Origin: Chara braunii
Taxonomy: Eukaryota; Streptophyta; Charophyceae; Charales; Characeae
Length of the DNA: 55,232 nucleotides
Assembly (NCBI GenBank): GCA_003427395.1
Contig: BFEA01000004.1
Span: forward strand, 2,622,859-2,678,090
Reading direction: 5' to 3'
The notes beneath the pieces are model-generated. The model was not told where the DNA came from. It saw only the letters and a list, made by a program, of their open reading frames with translations, and did not search any database. Position numbers and translations under genes: made by a program. Shown here piece after piece: positions 51,798 to 55,232 of the stretch. Each line of letters starts with the position of its first letter. The first letter of the stretch is position 1.

Positions 51798-54700
51798 ACT
51801 CGAGCGCATCGGTCCGGCACCGCACGTGGCAGCGCGGGACCCTCTCAGCCACGTCACACAGGAGTTGGACCAACCTCGTCCCGAGCACACAAATGGAGCT
51901 TCCTTAGGCCGCTCCGGCCGACTGCGCCAGCCATACCTCTCGCGAGCCCCTACGACAGGATAGGGCCTACGCGAGGCTCATCTTACCTCCACCTTACGGA
52001 AGTTGTCACCTCCCTTCGGTGGCCGTATCCCCGCCGAGCTACCACTCCGCAGTACGAAAGCTACTCGGTTGCAATCGCATAGGTGGACCAGCCGAGGGCG
52101 TTTCTCGTTCGTTATAGCATAGGGGGCACGCGAGGTAATACGCCTATCGGACCCGCACGCGAACCGACATCTCGGGGGGCTGAAGTCCCAAGCGTGGCTC
52201 GTCGTCGGTCGACTAGGACGCATCCCACACACCATGCGCACACCGCTCTACGAACAAAAAAAAAAAAAAAAAAAACATACTCACGAAATGGCACAACACG
52301 AACAACGCGACAACGCTCCTAGCCCCTTCAGTGGTCATCCCATAACTTTTCACTACGGAAATCGAATAGGCGTCGCGCGCGAGACTTAGTAAAAAACCAC
52401 ACGGACACAGGGCTAACTCATATCAACTCGCAATGCAAGCGTACACGTGCAGTCGCGATGATAGCATACTATGTAGTGCCCATAATCAAGCGGTCCCTCG
52501 TGGTTCCGAGTACCACTTATGACACTCAAGTGTCAGACTTGAAGTGTCGTGAGGGTCTAATCCCTCACGATATTGTACGGCTGAAGGAATAGTCGTGCAA
52601 CCGCTGTGAGACCTTCAGCCTTTGGTCTGAACGTCTCGGTAGGCAAGGCAAATAGGCTCTTCACGGGGGCAGATTCCTTCCCTGCAGAGTCTAGGGCTTG
52701 GGATGTCCTGGACAAGGACCTTGAATCCCGGCCCAGGACCTTGAATCCCGGCCCAGGACCAATATCCGACTATAAAAATCTCTAAGAAGCAAAGGATAAA
52801 AGAGGATCTCCCTTTTCTCTCAAACCATAATCTGGTTAGCCCTTGCGCACGATCACAGTACGCCGCACGCATACCCGAGGCACATATAAATATATACACA
52901 GGTTTATGTATATAGGACGATCACTTCTCTCAGTCACAGTGGGGCCCCTCTCAGCTATATATGTATGCAATCGCAGACAGTCACATCCAGGGTCCGAACC
53001 ACAAACATACCCACAATCACATCAAAGATTCAACAAAAGTCCACGCGCTACACATGGTCAACTTCAACCATTCTTTATACTCATACCCCCTGCTTTAGCC
53101 ATACAAGCCTCATTCTTGTGCAACTCCCCAAAATAAATACTCAATACTTTAGTTAAATGGTCATTCGATAAAGTTCGGGTGAAAACACAATGAAACAATT
53201 CAAACCACAGGGCTAAAGCCTTTAGGTTGAGTGACAAAAGTGGATTGGAGTTGAATCGTAAACCGACAAATCGGCAACCGACCTGTTATCAGTGATATTA
53301 TCAATGATAACAGCAGATGATCATCGTGGGATCAAGCTGAAACAAGTCCAAATCCTGAATTAAATGGTACAGAGGACCTGTAACACAAGACAGGCCAATC
53401 CCCAGACTTAAACCATAAGTGTATGGAGAAAACAACTCCATAACACTGAATCTACCTTTAAGCAGTGCCCAAAGCAAAGGTAGACTCTGACATAATCTCC
53501 CCCATACAGAGTGGATCGCCAGAATCGCCACCTGTCAAAATATAATCTATCTCTTTTAAACTAAGAAAATTTCGGCAGCGCTTCCCGTAGGAAAAATGTA
53601 TTTTCAGAATTTATATCAGTTCGAATATGAAACCAGAAATAGTCTTCAACTTTCCAAAGTCTAATTTTGTCTAACTCCCAGAATTAGCAAAAATTTAGGC
53701 AGCACTCCGTTTAGAAAAGGAGACTTTCCAGATTTGTACTAAGTCATATATGAACTTTAGACAGTTGAACTTTGAGAAGTCAAAAAATTGACTAACTCCT
53801 TGGATTTGCAGAAATTTCGGCAGCGCATCCCGTAGAGAAAGTAGCTTACCAAAATTTATACAAAGTCAAGTATAACAAAAGATCCCAGAAAATGCAAAAA
53901 TTGATCTAAGTGAAATAAACTTAGCTCAGAAAATGCAGGAATCGAAATTAACTCCTATGGCTCTGGCACGGGGCGAGCACTAAAGCAGCTACGTATGAAG
54001 TTGAAACTCAGATCAAGTAGTAGCCTCATTCAGTCACATGCAGGCCAAACCATAAAGGTAAGTACTCTCACCATCCCCAAGTCGACTAAGCAAACAATAG
54101 TTCAGAATCTTTCAATGATTTAGCCCTTCATACCCAGCTTGCATAAGGCATAAGGTTAGGACACCTAAACTTATGGAATGAGCCCAACTTGGTCAAAGTA
54201 TACACAAACACAGGGCACAAGTTGTATATACGACTAGGCCGTCTTCGTCGCCCTGAACTGTTTAAGTAGTCAAGTTGTATATATCTCTCTGAACTTTAAT
54301 CTTCAAGGTGGGCGTAGGACCGAACCGTTCATCTTAGAAACAATCCTCAGCTGACCCAAGTTACCTTCAATTATATTCTTAATTGTACTCTTTTCAATTT
54401 ACGATAAACTATAGTCAGACCATCCAATTTTATGGAACCCGTGTCTGACTAGCCTGTTTTTTAATAGGATAATAATAGCGTATAGCCAAATTATAACCTT
54501 GGGTTCCAGCATGTGCGAGGCTTTCAGCCAGACCCCCTGAACTTACAGAAGGATCTAACTCTCTGCCAGATTCATTTATCTCTGAACCATCATGTATGTG
54601 GCATTGAGTCAAACCCCCTGAACTTACAAAAGGGTTTGCGCTTTGTCAAAGATTACTCCCTCAAAATAAAAACAAGAAGAGATTGAGTCACCTGAACTTA

Positions 54701-55232
54701 CAGAACAGCTCGGCCCCCTCGTTCAGAAACAAGAAAACTTAAGAGAACCCAAGAAACTAGGCAACTCAGGGTACCTAAACTTGTAGAGCGCCCTGAGCTC
54801 CTAAAAATCAAACACAATCAAACCCTCACAAATCAGAGCAGTCGAGGCACCTAAACTTATAGAGCATCCTGACCCTCCATGCAATTCACAGCACCGGGTC
54901 TCCCCAAACTTATGGGGGTTTCCCAGCCACCAGAGCAATCAGACCCCCTAAGCCTATAGAAAGGTCTGATGCTACACTCAAGTCAAAATAACACAGCGCT
55001 GAGTCTCCCCAAACTTATGGGGACCTCCCAGCCTTAATGACCCAGTTAAACCTCATGGAAATCAGCCCTCCATCCTGACCTTCCCAGATGCAGTTCTTTT
55101 AACAACCTGCTTTCACACAATCAACAAAGTTGAAACTGAAATTAAGCAGACATTCATTTACTTAGTCTGATTCATTGTCATGAAAGTCATACAAGGGTCA
55201 AAGTAAGGTTGCACACCATATACCCAGTCAGC
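51798..55232 (-). repeat. LTR copy C, partial (runs off window)
   Basis: The 3' tip on the minus strand reads GATGCGCTCGAG (ACA of the usual tip is altered). It aligns with B from 39528 to about 42937, where the window ends, so about 3.7 kb more is expected beyond. Includes the hairpin cluster (52500-52570), a 22-bp duplication (52721-52759), an A tract (52257-52275), three GGCAGC units (53575, 53700, 53820) and the hairpin array. Confidence 0.7.
54160..55040 (-). other. hairpin array, LTR C
   Basis: Same order as in B, with several stems better preserved: CAAACCC/GGGTTTG (about 54611), CTCAGGG/CCCTGAG (54766), TCAGACC/GGTCTGA (54948), and inner TCCCCA/TGGGGA around aactta (55009). Loops again carry the aaactta/gaactta core. 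Confidence 0.85.

Overview
The window looks like repeat-dense, gene-poor nuclear DNA of a streptophyte (green plant lineage). A charophyte such as a Charales alga is my best guess, inferred only from plant/charophyte-like mitochondrial genes, group I and II intron pieces, plant-style Ty3/gypsy and LINE relics and abundant microsatellites. I see no intact host gene. Assembly Ns occur at 4553, 6364 and 11319-11506.

Layout. 1-2900: unassigned DNA with short direct repeats. 2901-6190: a mitochondrial (mt) fragment (trnP relic, start of SSU rRNA) split by a 762-bp MITE with a perfect 8-bp target duplication, then two LINE relics facing each other. 6190-9672: mt DNA (duplicated trnS region, cob, nad4, a short group II intron with domain V, LSU rRNA). 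9673-20616: a Ty3/gypsy retrotransposon with a 5.5-kb 5' LTR, a primer-binding site, decayed gag-protease, RT-RNase H and a truncated integrase. 20617-24336: mt DNA (trnR, trnY, rps3 exon 1, atp4, cob, rps12, nad7) with a second MITE. 24337-32184: LTR copy A, minus strand, 7.8 kb. 32185-35389: mt DNA (trnR, trnE, rps12, nad4, atp4, trnC, nad4L foldback, intron maturase, rpl2). 35390-39527: start of a further LTR, microsatellites and a third MITE. 39528-46626: LTR copy B, minus, 7.1 kb. 46627-51797: an interval holding a 216-codon ORF with an internal tandem duplication. 51798-55232: LTR copy C, minus, running off the window.

How it fits together. The organelle segments carry in-frame stops, chimeric joins and MITE insertions with target duplications, so they are nuclear copies (NUMTs) that were later targets for transposons. 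The four large LTRs and the gypsy element appear to be one superfamily: they share a TGTCGG-type 5' tip with a terminal palindrome, and where the 3' tip is visible it ends in GCTC(A/G)ACA or a variant.

The most unusual signal is inside these LTRs. LTR1 (9673-15136) carries a train of at least 12 perfect or near-perfect hairpins with unrelated stems. LTRs A, B and C carry arrays of hairpins whose loops share the motif AAACTTA while their stems differ but stay complementary. Comparison of A with B/C shows a paired base change in one stem. I regard this as a candidate undescribed class of structured giant LTR. All calls are by eye; no searches or folding were run.
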